Below are positions 8,736 through 16,579 of a stretch of 64,000 bases of DNA, one piece after another (position 1 is the stretch's first letter; the number at the start of each line of letters is the position of its first letter). The notes under the pieces were generated by a model. It saw only the letters and a program-made list of their open reading frames with translations. It did not search any database and was not told the origin of the DNA. The stretch comes from Streptomyces sp. GESEQ-4 (GTDB taxonomy: Bacteria; Actinomycetota; Actinomycetes; Streptomycetales; Streptomycetaceae), in the NCBI RefSeq assembly GCF_017948455.1, contig NZ_JAFFSU010000014.1, forward strand, positions 124,001 to 188,000, written 5' to 3'. The translations under genes and the position numbers were made by a program.

Positions 8736-9619
8736 GCCGGGGCACCCTCTCCTCCACGCACCACGAGAGCGGCACCCTGTGGCTGGGCGAGGACCCGTCC
8801 TCCTCGGTCACGGACGTCTGGGGCCGCCTGCACGAGAGCGACAATCTGCACGCCGTCGGCCCCGCCGTGCTCCCCACCATCGGCTCGCCGAACCCCATGC
8901 TGTCCGGCGTCGCCCTCGCCCGCCGCACCGGCGACCATCTCGTGCCCGCGTCCCAGCCCACGGCCCCTGAAAGCGGGTTCCGGTACCTCTTCGACGGCAC
9001 CGACAAGACCTTCGCCCTCTGGCGCGGCGTCGGCGGCGGCGCCTTCGCCCTGATCGACGGCGCCATCGTCCCGCAGCCCGTCGGCGGCGAACTCGGACTG
9101 CTCTACTTCGCCCGCCGGCCCTTCAGCGACTTCATCCTGCGCCTGCAGCTCCGCGTCGGATCCGTCCAGGACAACTCCGGGATCTTCCTACGCTCCCGGG
9201 ACCCGCGCCGCCCCGTCCCCGACCGGACCGACCCGGCCAAGACGCACGCGTACCTGAACCAGGCATGGGTAGCCGTCCACACCGGCTTCGAGGTCCAGAT
9301 CGACGACACGGCGGCACCCGACGGACTGGACAAGCACCGCACCGGCGCGATCTACGACATCGAGACCGGGGGCGTCCCCGGTGGCCAGTCCTACCAGCGG
9401 CCGGCACCGCTGGTGGCAGGCCAGTGGACGGACTGCGAGATCGAAGTCAGCGGCGACACCTACACGATCCGCCTGAACGGCGCCCAGACCACGGTGTTCA
9501 CCAACACCGACGCCTGGCGCGGCAAGCCCGCGACCGCCGACCCGGCATCGGGCTTCATCGGACTGCAGGCGCACACCGGGATGGTCGGGTTCCGGAACAT
9601 CAGGATCAAGGAGCTGTGA
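8684..9619 (+). pseudogene. GMC-oxidoreductase C-terminus fused to DUF1080 (3-keto-disaccharide hydrolase) domain, 5' truncated
   Basis: From about 8740 the frame reads GTLSSTHHESGTLW and later GSPNPMLSGVALARRTGDHL, the conserved C-terminal His and Asn blocks of GMC flavoenzymes. It then runs into a complete DUF1080/concanavalin-like domain (about residues 95-311; FRYLFDGTDKTFALWRG near its start, GFIGLQAHTGMVGFRNIRI at its end). GMC proteins with a C-terminal DUF1080 domain exist, so this looks like the last 40% of such a protein. The first 19 codons of the open frame come from the ABC-ATPase fragment read in another frame. No ribosome site or FAD-binding N-terminus remains, so an intact oxidoreductase is excluded; expression of the DUF1080 part is uncertain. 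Confidence 0.7.
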
Positions 9620-9712
9620 CTCAGGGGCCAGTCAGCGTGTCCAGCGTCATGGCCGCCAACTGGCCCTCCAGCTCCGTCTGTTCCTACGAGAAGCGGTGAG
9701 TGGTCGAGGCCG

Positions 9713-10255
9713 TCAGCAGATCGGGGCCGGGGGGACGTCCTTGCCGTACTTCGTCAGGGAGCACACGGTCTTCGCGGAGACCTTCCAGGTGTCGTCCTGG
9801 AGTACGGACGCCCCCGGGCTGTCCGGCCCGACCTTCCTGTCGCCGGAGAACAGGGTGTAGCCGACCCGTGCGTGCAGGTCGGAGGTGAAGGTCACCGAAT
9901 CGACGCGTACCCGCAGCGCACGGGTCTTCGGGTCCTTGGCGAGTGCCTCGATCATGAGCTGGTACAAGTCGCCGTCCTCCGCGACGTCCGCCCGGTCTTC
10001 GACCGAGGTTTCGGGACTGAAGAAGCGCGCCCAGGCTTCGCGGACCTCCTCCTCGGCCTCGGCCGGTTCCTCGGGGGCGCTGGCGGTCGGGGTCGGGGCC
10101 TGAGAGGTGGTGGGAGGCAGTGTCCGCGTCGGCGTACCGGGCGACGCGGGGGTCAGCGGCGGGGGCTGGGGTTCGTCGTCCGTGCATGCGGCGGTGACTG
10201 CGAGGAGTACGGCAGCCGCGACGGCGGCGGGAAGTGCTCGCCCTTGTGGACCCAT
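9713..10255 (-). CDS. predicted secreted lipoprotein
   Basis: This 180-residue protein has a signal peptide with lipobox-like VTAAC (Cys at about residue 24), then a Pro/Thr-rich spacer (about 28-62) and a folded region (about 65-180) starting with an acidic helix (EEPAEAEEEVREAWARFF) and ending with a Cys pair (VCSLTKYGK...PIC). The layout resembles actinobacterial small lipoproteins with an NTF2-like or MTB12-like domain, but I cannot name a function. It is a single gene, divergent from the small membrane peptide at 10365. Confidence 0.7.
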   Translation of the reverse strand: MGPQGRALPAAVAAAVLLAVTAACTDDEPQPPPLTPASPGTPTRTLPPTTSQAPTPTASAPEEPAEAEEEVREAWARFFSPETSVEDRADVAEDGDLYQLMIEALAKDPKTRALRVRVDSVTFTSDLHARVGYTLFSGDRKVGPDSPGASVLQDDTWKVSAKTVCSLTKYGKDVPPAPIC

Positions 10256-10364
10256 GGTCTTTCCTCCTCGGAGGCCCTCACGGGACCGCGTTCCCAGCCC
10301 TGCGGCGACTCATCCTCGGTGCGGAATGCGGCATGGGGCCGTCTCCGGTGGGAATCAGGAGCGT

Positions 10365-10463
10365 GTGAGCCTGTGGATGCGTCGTGTCGGCCTGGCCGCC
10401 GGAGTGGTGGCGGCAGTGATCGTCGTGCTCGTCGCCGCCTACTGGGGCATTCAGCGGCTCTGA
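10365..10463 (+). CDS. small single-span membrane peptide (32 aa)
   Basis: A GTG at 10365 follows a CAGGAG ribosome site by four bases and opens a 32-residue frame. It starts VSLWMRRVGL and continues into a hydrophobic helix (AAGVVAAVIVVLVAAYWGI) ending QRL. The ribosome site, the positive-inside N-terminus and the uninterrupted hydrophobic core support a real membrane peptide. The function is unknown, and chance cannot be excluded for such a short frame. Confidence 0.4.
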   Translation: MSLWMRRVGLAAGVVAAVIVVLVAAYWGIQRL

Positions 10464-10537
10464 GCCGGATGGGGCCGGCGGGCAAGGGCTGCGCGTCGCG
10501 CGCTGATCGTGCGTAGCTGATTGATTACGCTGCGCGC

Positions 10538-10957
10538 GTGATCTCCGTGATGGCCGGCAGCCGCGCTCAGCGTCCCGCGCCATCCGTGCTGCTCATCGGG
10601 CTGATCCTGCTGGTTGCGCCCCACTTGCTGGGCGTGGTGCACGGGCCGGGCTTCCTCGGCCCGCACCAGCCGCTCACCGCCGTGGGTGTGGCGCAGTCGG
10701 TCGTCCCGCTGGAGGCGGTTGGATCCGACCACGATCACGGCCACGATCACGAATACGTCGAGGACACCGTCGAGCATGCGGTGGACCGGGTCCGTTCCTC
10801 CGCCGACGGTCCGGTCCGCACCCCGCAGATCGACGAGCCCGTCACCAGCCGGCTCGCCGCGAGGTCATCGCTCAGCCACACCGGCCCAGAGGCTGGTGTT
10901 CCAGAGCTCTCAAGCGGCCGCTCCGCATGTGCACGGCACTGCGTCTGGCGTCAGTAG
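10538..10957 (+). CDS. His-rich predicted secreted or membrane peptide
   Basis: This 139-residue frame has a hydrophobic segment (about residues 17-35, VLLIGLILLVAPHLLGVVHG) that could be a signal peptide or anchor, followed by the metal-ligand-like run DHDHGHDHEYVEDTVEH (about 68-84). The tail after about residue 105 is less protein-like, and another frame looks plausible from about 10860 (VFQSSQAAAPHVHG), so a frameshift there is possible. It precedes the PLP enzyme and exporter genes by 134 bp on the same strand. Metal binding is inferred from composition only. Confidence 0.5.
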   Translation: MISVMAGSRAQRPAPSVLLIGLILLVAPHLLGVVHGPGFLGPHQPLTAVGVAQSVVPLEAVGSDHDHGHDHEYVEDTVEHAVDRVRSSADGPVRTPQIDEPVTSRLAARSSLSHTGPEAGVPELSSGRSACARHCVWRQ

Positions 10958-11091
10958 GCCCGACCCGCACGCCCTGATCGGGGCCACGCCGCCAAAAAGC
11001 GGCGCTGGCCCGCGGTCCGGCGTGCCCGCGCGCCCTTGCACCGCCAGCACCGCGCCCGCCCGACCAGCGGGTGCGAAGGAGCCGTACCTTC

Positions 11092-12219
11092 ATGGACCCC
11101 ACCCTGCTCGCATCCCTCGTCCCCGTCGGGGCCGACGCCCCCGTACCCCCGATCGCCCGCCGTCCGGCCCACCTGGTGGGCAACACCCCGGTCCTGTGGA
11201 TCGACGAGCCGTTCGCTCCCCAGGGCCGCGGCTTCCACGCCAAGCTGGAAGGCACCAACCCCGGCGGCATCAAGGACCGCCCCGGGCACATGATCCGCGA
11301 GGCACGGCGCCGCGGTGATCTCACGCCGGGGGCGCCGATCATCGAGTCCTCCAGCGGCACCCTCGGCCTCGGACTCGCCCTGGCCGGGCTGACGTACGGC
11401 CATCCCGTCATCGTCGTCACCGACCACGGCATGGAGTCGTCGATGGTCCGGCTGCTGAGCGCACTCGGCGCGCACGTCGAGAAGGTCGCCGCCCCGCATC
11501 CCGACGGCGGCTGGCAGCAGGCCCGCCGCGAACGCGTCGCCGAACTCCTGGCCGACGCCCCGGACGCGTACTGCCCGGACCAGTACCACAACCCCGACAA
11601 CACCGCCGCCTACCGGCCGCTGGCCGCCGAGCTCATCGCCCAACTCGGCCGCATCGACGTCCTGGTGGCGGCGGTGGGCACGGGCGGACACTCGGCCGGC
11701 ATCACGGCGGGGCTGCGTAAATCGTGGCCCGAGGTGAAACTGATCGGCGTGGACACGGTCGGCTCGACGATCTTCGGACAGCCTGCGGCGCCGCGCCTGA
11801 TGCGCGGTCTGGGATCGAGTATCCACCCGTCGAACGTCGACTACGAAGCCTTCGCCGAGGTCCACTGGATGGCGCCGGCCGAGGCGGTGTGGGCCTGCCG
11901 ACAGCTGGCCCGCCGGCACTACGCGTCCGGCGGCTGGAGCGTCGGGGCGGTGGCACTGGTGGCCGGGTGGGTGGCACGGACGTATCCCGTCGGCACCCGG
12001 ATCGTCGCGGTCTTCCCGGACGGCCCGCACCGCTACCTGGAGACCGTCTACAACGACGCGTGGTGCCGCGCACACGACCTCCTCGGCCATGAACCTCCGC
12101 CGGAACCCGACGAGATCGCCGCGCCGGACGAGTGCGTCGTGACCGCGTGGACGCGATGCAGCCGGGTGCGGGATCCCCTGGGCCGCGAGGCAGCCGCACG
12201 GAAGGCGGGCGCGCGATGA
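11092..12219 (+). CDS. PLP-dependent cysteine synthase family protein
   Basis: This 375-residue fold-type II PLP enzyme has the Schiff-base lysine in NPGGIKDRPG (about residue 57), the substrate loop SSSGTLGLGLA (about 86-96) and the phosphate-binding glycine loop VGTGGHSAG (about 195-203). It is longer than plain CysK, with an extra C-terminal 40 residues. The ATG at 11092 follows GAAGGAG with about 10 bp spacing. The product could be cysteine or another beta-substituted alanine such as a diaminopropionate derivative; the sequence does not decide. The stop overlaps the MFS start by 4 bp, which suggests the enzyme product is exported by the next protein. Confidence 0.85.
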   Translation: MDPTLLASLVPVGADAPVPPIARRPAHLVGNTPVLWIDEPFAPQGRGFHAKLEGTNPGGIKDRPGHMIREARRRGDLTPGAPIIESSSGTLGLGLALAGLTYGHPVIVVTDHGMESSMVRLLSALGAHVEKVAAPHPDGGWQQARRERVAELLADAPDAYCPDQYHNPDNTAAYRPLAAELIAQLGRIDVLVAAVGTGGHSAGITAGLRKSWPEVKLIGVDTVGSTIFGQPAAPRLMRGLGSSIHPSNVDYEAFAEVHWMAPAEAVWACRQLARRHYASGGWSVGAVALVAGWVARTYPVGTRIVAVFPDGPHRYLETVYNDAWCRAHDLLGHEPPPEPDEIAAPDECVVTAWTRCSRVRDPLGREAAARKAGAR

Positions 12220-13463
12220 GGCGGCTGCGGGCCCAGGTGGCCTCCTTCGACCGTCCGGCTCGGCTGCTGATGATCAACCAGTTCGCCATCAACCTCGGCT
12301 TCTACATGCTCATGCCCTACCTCGCCGACCACCTGTCCCACGGCCTCGGACTCGCCGCCTGGACGGTCGGCCTGGTGCTCGGCGTGCGCAACCTCTCCCA
12401 GCAGGGCATGTTCCTCATCGGCGGCAGTCTCGCCGACCGCTACGGCTGCAAGCCGATGATCCTCGCCGGGTGTGCCCTGCGGACGGTTGCCTTCGGGCTG
12501 CTCGCGGTGGCGGGCAGCCTGCCCGCGCTGATCGTCGCTTCGGCCCTGACGGGCCTGGCCGGGGCGCTGTTCAATCCGGCGGTGCGGGCGTATCTGGCGG
12601 CGGAGGCCGGAGAAGAGCGGCGCGTGGAGGCGTTCGCCGCCTTCAACGTCTTCTACCAGGCGGGCATCCTCGTCGGCCCGCTCGCCGGACTCGCGCTGCT
12701 GACTTGGGACTTCAGCGTGGTGTGCAGGGTCGCGGCACTCATCTTCGGGGCGCTGGCAGTCCTCCAGGCCCGCGCCCTGCCGACCCGCCCGCCGAAGGAC
12801 CGGGGCGCCGAGCCCGCCTGGCGCTCGGTGGCCGCCGACTGGCGCACCATCGCCGCCAACCGGCCCTTCCTGCTCTTCGCCGCCGCGATGTCGGGCTCGT
12901 ACGTCCTGGCCTTCCAGGTCTACCTCGCTCTGCCACTGCGCGCCCGCGAACTCTTCGGCGAGCGGGCCGGGTTGGTGACGGGAGCGGTCTTCGCGGTCTC
13001 GGCGCTGGCCGCGCTGTCGGGCCAACTGAAGCTGACGGCCTGGGCGAAGCAGAACCTGTCCGGGCCGCGGGCCATCGTGTACGGGCTGGTGGTGATGGGG
13101 GTGGCCTTCCTGCCGTTGCTGCCCAGGTCGTACGACGCCGTGGTCGGGGTCGCCGCCCTGACGGTGTGCGCCGCGCTGCTGGCCTGGGGCGGGGCGCTGC
13201 TCTACCCGTTCGAGATGGACACCGTCGTACGGCTCTCCGGCGACCGGCTGGTCGCGACATACTACGGCGCCTACAACACGGCCTCCGGCATCGCGATCTC
13301 GCTGGGGAACCTGGCGGTGGGGGCGCTGTTCGACACCGGGGTGCGCTGGCTGCCGTGGGTGGCGCTGGCGGTCACCGGGCTGGTGTGTGCGGGCTCGGTG
13401 GAGTGGCTGCACCGCACCGGGTGTCTCGCGGCGCGGCCGACGCCTGTTCCGGCGCCGGGGTAG
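12216..13463 (+). CDS. MFS exporter coupled to the PLP enzyme
   Basis: This 415-residue major facilitator protein has about 12 membrane segments. The loop between segments 2 and 3 carries the MFS motif GGSLADRYGCKPMI (about 65-78). The first segment begins at RLLMINQFAINLGFYMLMPY. Its ATG overlaps the PLP-enzyme stop (ATGA), so the two are translationally coupled. Relatives in streptomycetes are annotated as drug or metabolite efflux pumps. The substrate is probably the small molecule made by the upstream enzyme, which is an inference from coupling. Confidence 0.85.
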   Translation: MRRLRAQVASFDRPARLLMINQFAINLGFYMLMPYLADHLSHGLGLAAWTVGLVLGVRNLSQQGMFLIGGSLADRYGCKPMILAGCALRTVAFGLLAVAGSLPALIVASALTGLAGALFNPAVRAYLAAEAGEERRVEAFAAFNVFYQAGILVGPLAGLALLTWDFSVVCRVAALIFGALAVLQARALPTRPPKDRGAEPAWRSVAADWRTIAANRPFLLFAAAMSGSYVLAFQVYLALPLRARELFGERAGLVTGAVFAVSALAALSGQLKLTAWAKQNLSGPRAIVYGLVVMGVAFLPLLPRSYDAVVGVAALTVCAALLAWGGALLYPFEMDTVVRLSGDRLVATYYGAYNTASGIAISLGNLAVGALFDTGVRWLPWVALAVTGLVCAGSVEWLHRTGCLAARPTPVPAPG

Positions 13464-13510
13464 GCGGGACCGCTGCGCTCAGCGGTGCTCTTGCTGTCTG
13501 CTCCTGGAGG

Positions 13511-13720
13511 TCACCGCGGGCACCGCTCCAGGCAGTGGGCGGTGTCCGCGACGGCGAACGCAGGGCCGAGCACCATGACGGTCGGCAGTACGAGCACGGC
13601 CGCCGTGGCGCAGCCGATCAGGACGGGCAGCAGACGGCGGCCCTGTCCCGGGCGGGCGGCAAGGAGGCGGCGGATGCGCTCGGCGGGGTCCGGACCGCTC
13701 ATCGCCAGTGTTGCGGAGCC
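13511..13720 (-). pseudogene. M56 (BlaR1-like) peptidase C-terminal remnant
   Basis: The minus strand encodes GPDPAERIRRLLAARPG, then GRRLLPVLIGCATAAVLVLP with one hydrophobic segment, and the tail ADTAHCLERCPR. This is the usual end of actinobacterial M56 membrane metallopeptidases (RVRALL segment, final TM helix, HC near the C-terminus). The HEXXH-bearing body is absent; upstream sequence runs into the opposing lipoprotein gene. I call it a 3' remnant with moderate confidence; a short independent membrane peptide is the alternative. Confidence 0.5.
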
Positions 13721-14517
13721 CTCGGCCGACGGTGCGACGGAGCACATCTCCAAGAGCCCCACGCCGCACCCACCGAGTCTCCGCCGCCCTCCTGCTCAGC
13801 CTGGCGCTGGCGGTCACCGGCTGCGGCAGTCCCGACGCACCCCCGGCCCAGTTGCCCGACCAGAAATCCTCACCGAGTTCCAGCCCCAGCACACCGCCCT
13901 CACCGTCCGCGGCCCCCGTGACCAAGGAGGTCACCGTCGAGCAGTGGCAACGCATGGTGGAGTCGGGCATGTGGCGTAAGGGCTGCCCGGCCACCCGCGC
14001 AACACTGCGCCGCGTGGAGATCAACTACTGGGACTTCGAGGGCGCGATCAAGCGCGGAGTGCTCGTCGTCAACGAGGACATCACCGCCAGCATCTCCCGG
14101 ATCTTCACCAAGCTGTTCGACGCGAAGTTCCCGATAGACCGGATGCAGGGCGTCGAGGCGTACGACGGCGACAACAACGCCAGCCTGAGCGCCAACAACA
14201 CGGCCGCCTACAACTGCCGCCGCCCGAACCAGATCAACGCCCCGGTCGAGGAGTCGCCGCACGCCAACGGCCGGGCCGTCGACATCAACCCGGTGCAGAA
14301 CCCGTGGCAGGACCTGCGCTGCAAGTGCTGGTCCCCGGCCGCCGGCGCGAAGTACGCCGAACGCGTCCCGGGCAAGGGTGTGATCGTCAAGGGCGGAGTC
14401 GTCTGGCGGGCGTTCATCGACGAGGGCTGGGTCTGGCAGAACATCAAGGTGCCCGACTACATGCACTTCGACACCGGATACCCGTCGGCGCCGTTCACCG
14501 ACCCGGCCTCGGGATGA
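13708..14517 (+). CDS. M15-family (D-Ala-D-Ala carboxypeptidase-like) lipoprotein
   Basis: This protein has an N-terminal basic stretch, a hydrophobic core and a lipobox LAVTGC, a Pro/Ser linker, and an M15-type peptidase domain (about residues 75-269). Zinc-ligand motifs are recognisable: PHANGRAVDINP (His and Asp) and PDYMHFD (final His). Such enzymes cleave peptidoglycan peptides outside the membrane. The start is GTG at 13708 or, giving a shorter signal peptide, GTG at 13732. It lies 116 bp upstream of the copper-resistance gene on the same strand. Confidence 0.8.
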   Translation: MLRSPRPTVRRSTSPRAPRRTHRVSAALLLSLALAVTGCGSPDAPPAQLPDQKSSPSSSPSTPPSPSAAPVTKEVTVEQWQRMVESGMWRKGCPATRATLRRVEINYWDFEGAIKRGVLVVNEDITASISRIFTKLFDAKFPIDRMQGVEAYDGDNNASLSANNTAAYNCRRPNQINAPVEESPHANGRAVDINPVQNPWQDLRCKCWSPAAGAKYAERVPGKGVIVKGGVVWRAFIDEGWVWQNIKVPDYMHFDTGYPSAPFTDPASG

Positions 14518-14633
14518 TCGCGGGCGCCGTGGCCGGCCCGGCCCGGTGAACGAGGCCGCCAGGTCCGCCGTACGACATCACGAGCGTCGCACCCCGACAG
14601 CAGTACCGCACCGACACCTGAGGAGGCAGGCCC

Positions 14634-16556
14634 TTGAGCCTCAGGCCAGCTCGTCGTCCGGGTCGCCGAGTGGCAGCCCTCGCCCTGCTCCTGGGTACGG
14701 CCCTCACCCTCCTGCTCGCCGGCGCGGGACCCGCCGCCGCACACGCCAAGGTGCGCTCGACGGATCCGGCTGCGGAGACGGTACTGAAGTCCGCGCCCAC
14801 CCAGGTCACCATGACCTTCACCGAAGCGATGTCGCTCGCCGAGGACTCGATCAAGGTCTACGCGCCCGACGGCAGCCGTGTGGACACGGGAACCACGGAC
14901 CACGTCGGTTCCGACGCCGCAACCGCCCGGGTGGCGTTGCAGAGCGGTCTCGCCGACGGCACGTACACGGTGTCGTGGAGGGCGGTGTCCGCCGACAGCC
15001 ATCCCATCGGCGAGGCGTTCGTGTTCTCCGTGGGCAAGCCCTCGCCGACGAAGGCCGTCGATGTCGACGCGCCGCCGGGCGGGGGCCTGGTGGGCACCCT
15101 GTACTCCGTCGCCCGGTACCTCGCCTACCTCGGTTACGTCCTCGCGGTCGGCGTCGGCGCGTTCCTGCTGGTGTGCTGGCCGGGCGGCGCCTCTCGGCCC
15201 CGGCTGCGACGGCTGCTCCAGGCCGGCTGGTCGGCCCTGCTCCTGTCCGGCCTCGCCCTGCTGTTGCTGCGCGCTCCCTACACCTCCGGCGAGGGGCTCG
15301 GTCAGGCCGTCGACCTGACCGCCCTGCGCGCGACCCTCGACACCGGGCCGGGCTCGGCCCTGTTCGTACGGCTCCTGCTGCTCGGCGGCGCCGGTCTCTT
15401 CCTGGCCGTACTCGCAGGCTCCGCGTTCCGTCCCGACGGCGACGAGGCCGACGGGTCCGACACGGGGAACCGGCCGCCGCCGAGCAGGAGTCGGCCAGGG
15501 CTGATCGGGGTCGGCGCGCTGATCGCCGTGGCGCTGGCCGGGACTTGGGCCGCCACCGGACATGCCGCGGCCGGCTCGCAGACCACGCTCGCACTTGTGG
15601 CGGACGCCTTGCACCTGGTGGCCGTCGCGCTGTGGCTGGGTGGGCTGGCCGCGCTGGTCGGCGTTCTCTTCCGTACCCCTGAGGGTGAGCGGGCGCCGGC
15701 GGAGGCGGTGACCCGCTTCTCTCGGCTCGCGTTCGCCGCCGTGGTGGCCCTCGTCGTGACGGGCCTCTACCAGTCCTGGCGGCTGATCGGCTCCTTGGAC
15801 GCTCTCGTCTCCACTCGCTTCGGCACCCTGTTGCTGCTGAAGACGGCCGTCGTGGTGACCATGCTGGGAGCGGCGGCGTACTCGCGCCGCTGGACGGCCC
15901 GGCTGCGGAAGCCGGTCGCAGAGCGGGCATCGGGGCGACCGGCACTCGCCATGGCGGCATCGCGCGCGGTGGCGTCCGCGTCCGCGCAGGACGCGGAGAA
16001 GGGCCTGGACCCCGAAGCCGGGGCTGTTGCGGCGGGGGCGGGGGACGGCGGGGACACCGGCGGACCGACCCGGCGGCTGCGACGCTCGGTCGCGGTCGAA
16101 GCCGTCCTCGCTCTCGTGGTCCTGGGGATCACGACTCAGCTCACCGTCACCACCCCCGCACGCACCGAAGCAACCTCCGCAACCGAGGCTCCGCCCACGG
16201 CCGCGGTCGCTCAGCCCACCGGGGTCAGCCGCACAGTCCCCTTCGACACCGGCGCCGAGAACGGCTCCGGCAAGGTTCTCATCACGCTCACCCCCGCGAG
16301 CACCGGCCGCAACGACCTCCAGGCCGTGGTCTTCGCCGCCGACAACGGCATCTCCTCCGTCCCCGAACTGCGCATCGCGTTCACCCACGCCGAGCGCGGC
16401 ATCGGCCCGCTCGACGCCGGTATGAAGGAGGTGGGCGGCTACTGGCGGGCGGGAAACCTCCAGCTCCCCGCGGCCGGGAAGTGGGAGATGTCGGTGACCG
16501 TCCGCATCTCCGACGTCGACCAGGCCACGGTGACGACGACCGTCACGGTCAGCTGA
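14634..16556 (+). CDS. CopC-CopD fusion copper resistance protein
   Basis: This 640-residue protein starts at TTG after a strong AGGAGG. A signal peptide (ends GPAAA) exposes an N-terminal His (HAKVRSTDPA), the CopC copper(II)-binding amino terminus; the CopC domain (about 36-135) ends with SADSHPIGEAFVFSV. A CopD-type membrane domain follows (about 150-480, about eight segments). A C-terminal extracellular domain (about 530-640) resembles the YtkA/CopC-like fold. The organisation is that of YcnJ proteins involved in copper import or tolerance. The ycnI-like gene at 18503 supports a copper role. Confidence 0.87.
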   Translation: MSLRPARRPGRRVAALALLLGTALTLLLAGAGPAAAHAKVRSTDPAAETVLKSAPTQVTMTFTEAMSLAEDSIKVYAPDGSRVDTGTTDHVGSDAATARVALQSGLADGTYTVSWRAVSADSHPIGEAFVFSVGKPSPTKAVDVDAPPGGGLVGTLYSVARYLAYLGYVLAVGVGAFLLVCWPGGASRPRLRRLLQAGWSALLLSGLALLLLRAPYTSGEGLGQAVDLTALRATLDTGPGSALFVRLLLLGGAGLFLAVLAGSAFRPDGDEADGSDTGNRPPPSRSRPGLIGVGALIAVALAGTWAATGHAAAGSQTTLALVADALHLVAVALWLGGLAALVGVLFRTPEGERAPAEAVTRFSRLAFAAVVALVVTGLYQSWRLIGSLDALVSTRFGTLLLLKTAVVVTMLGAAAYSRRWTARLRKPVAERASGRPALAMAASRAVASASAQDAEKGLDPEAGAVAAGAGDGGDTGGPTRRLRRSVAVEAVLALVVLGITTQLTVTTPARTEATSATEAPPTAAVAQPTGVSRTVPFDTGAENGSGKVLITLTPASTGRNDLQAVVFAADNGISSVPELRIAFTHAERGIGPLDAGMKEVGGYWRAGNLQLPAAGKWEMSVTVRISDVDQATVTTTVTVS

Positions 16557-16579
16557 GGCGCAGTGGACCGCCCGCGGCG

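Noticed and set aside
12048..13412. Minus-strand frame opposite the MFS exporter
   Set aside because: Composition is Gln/His/Gly-rich antisense of a membrane protein; the plus-strand frame has 12 membrane segments and is coupled to the PLP enzyme.
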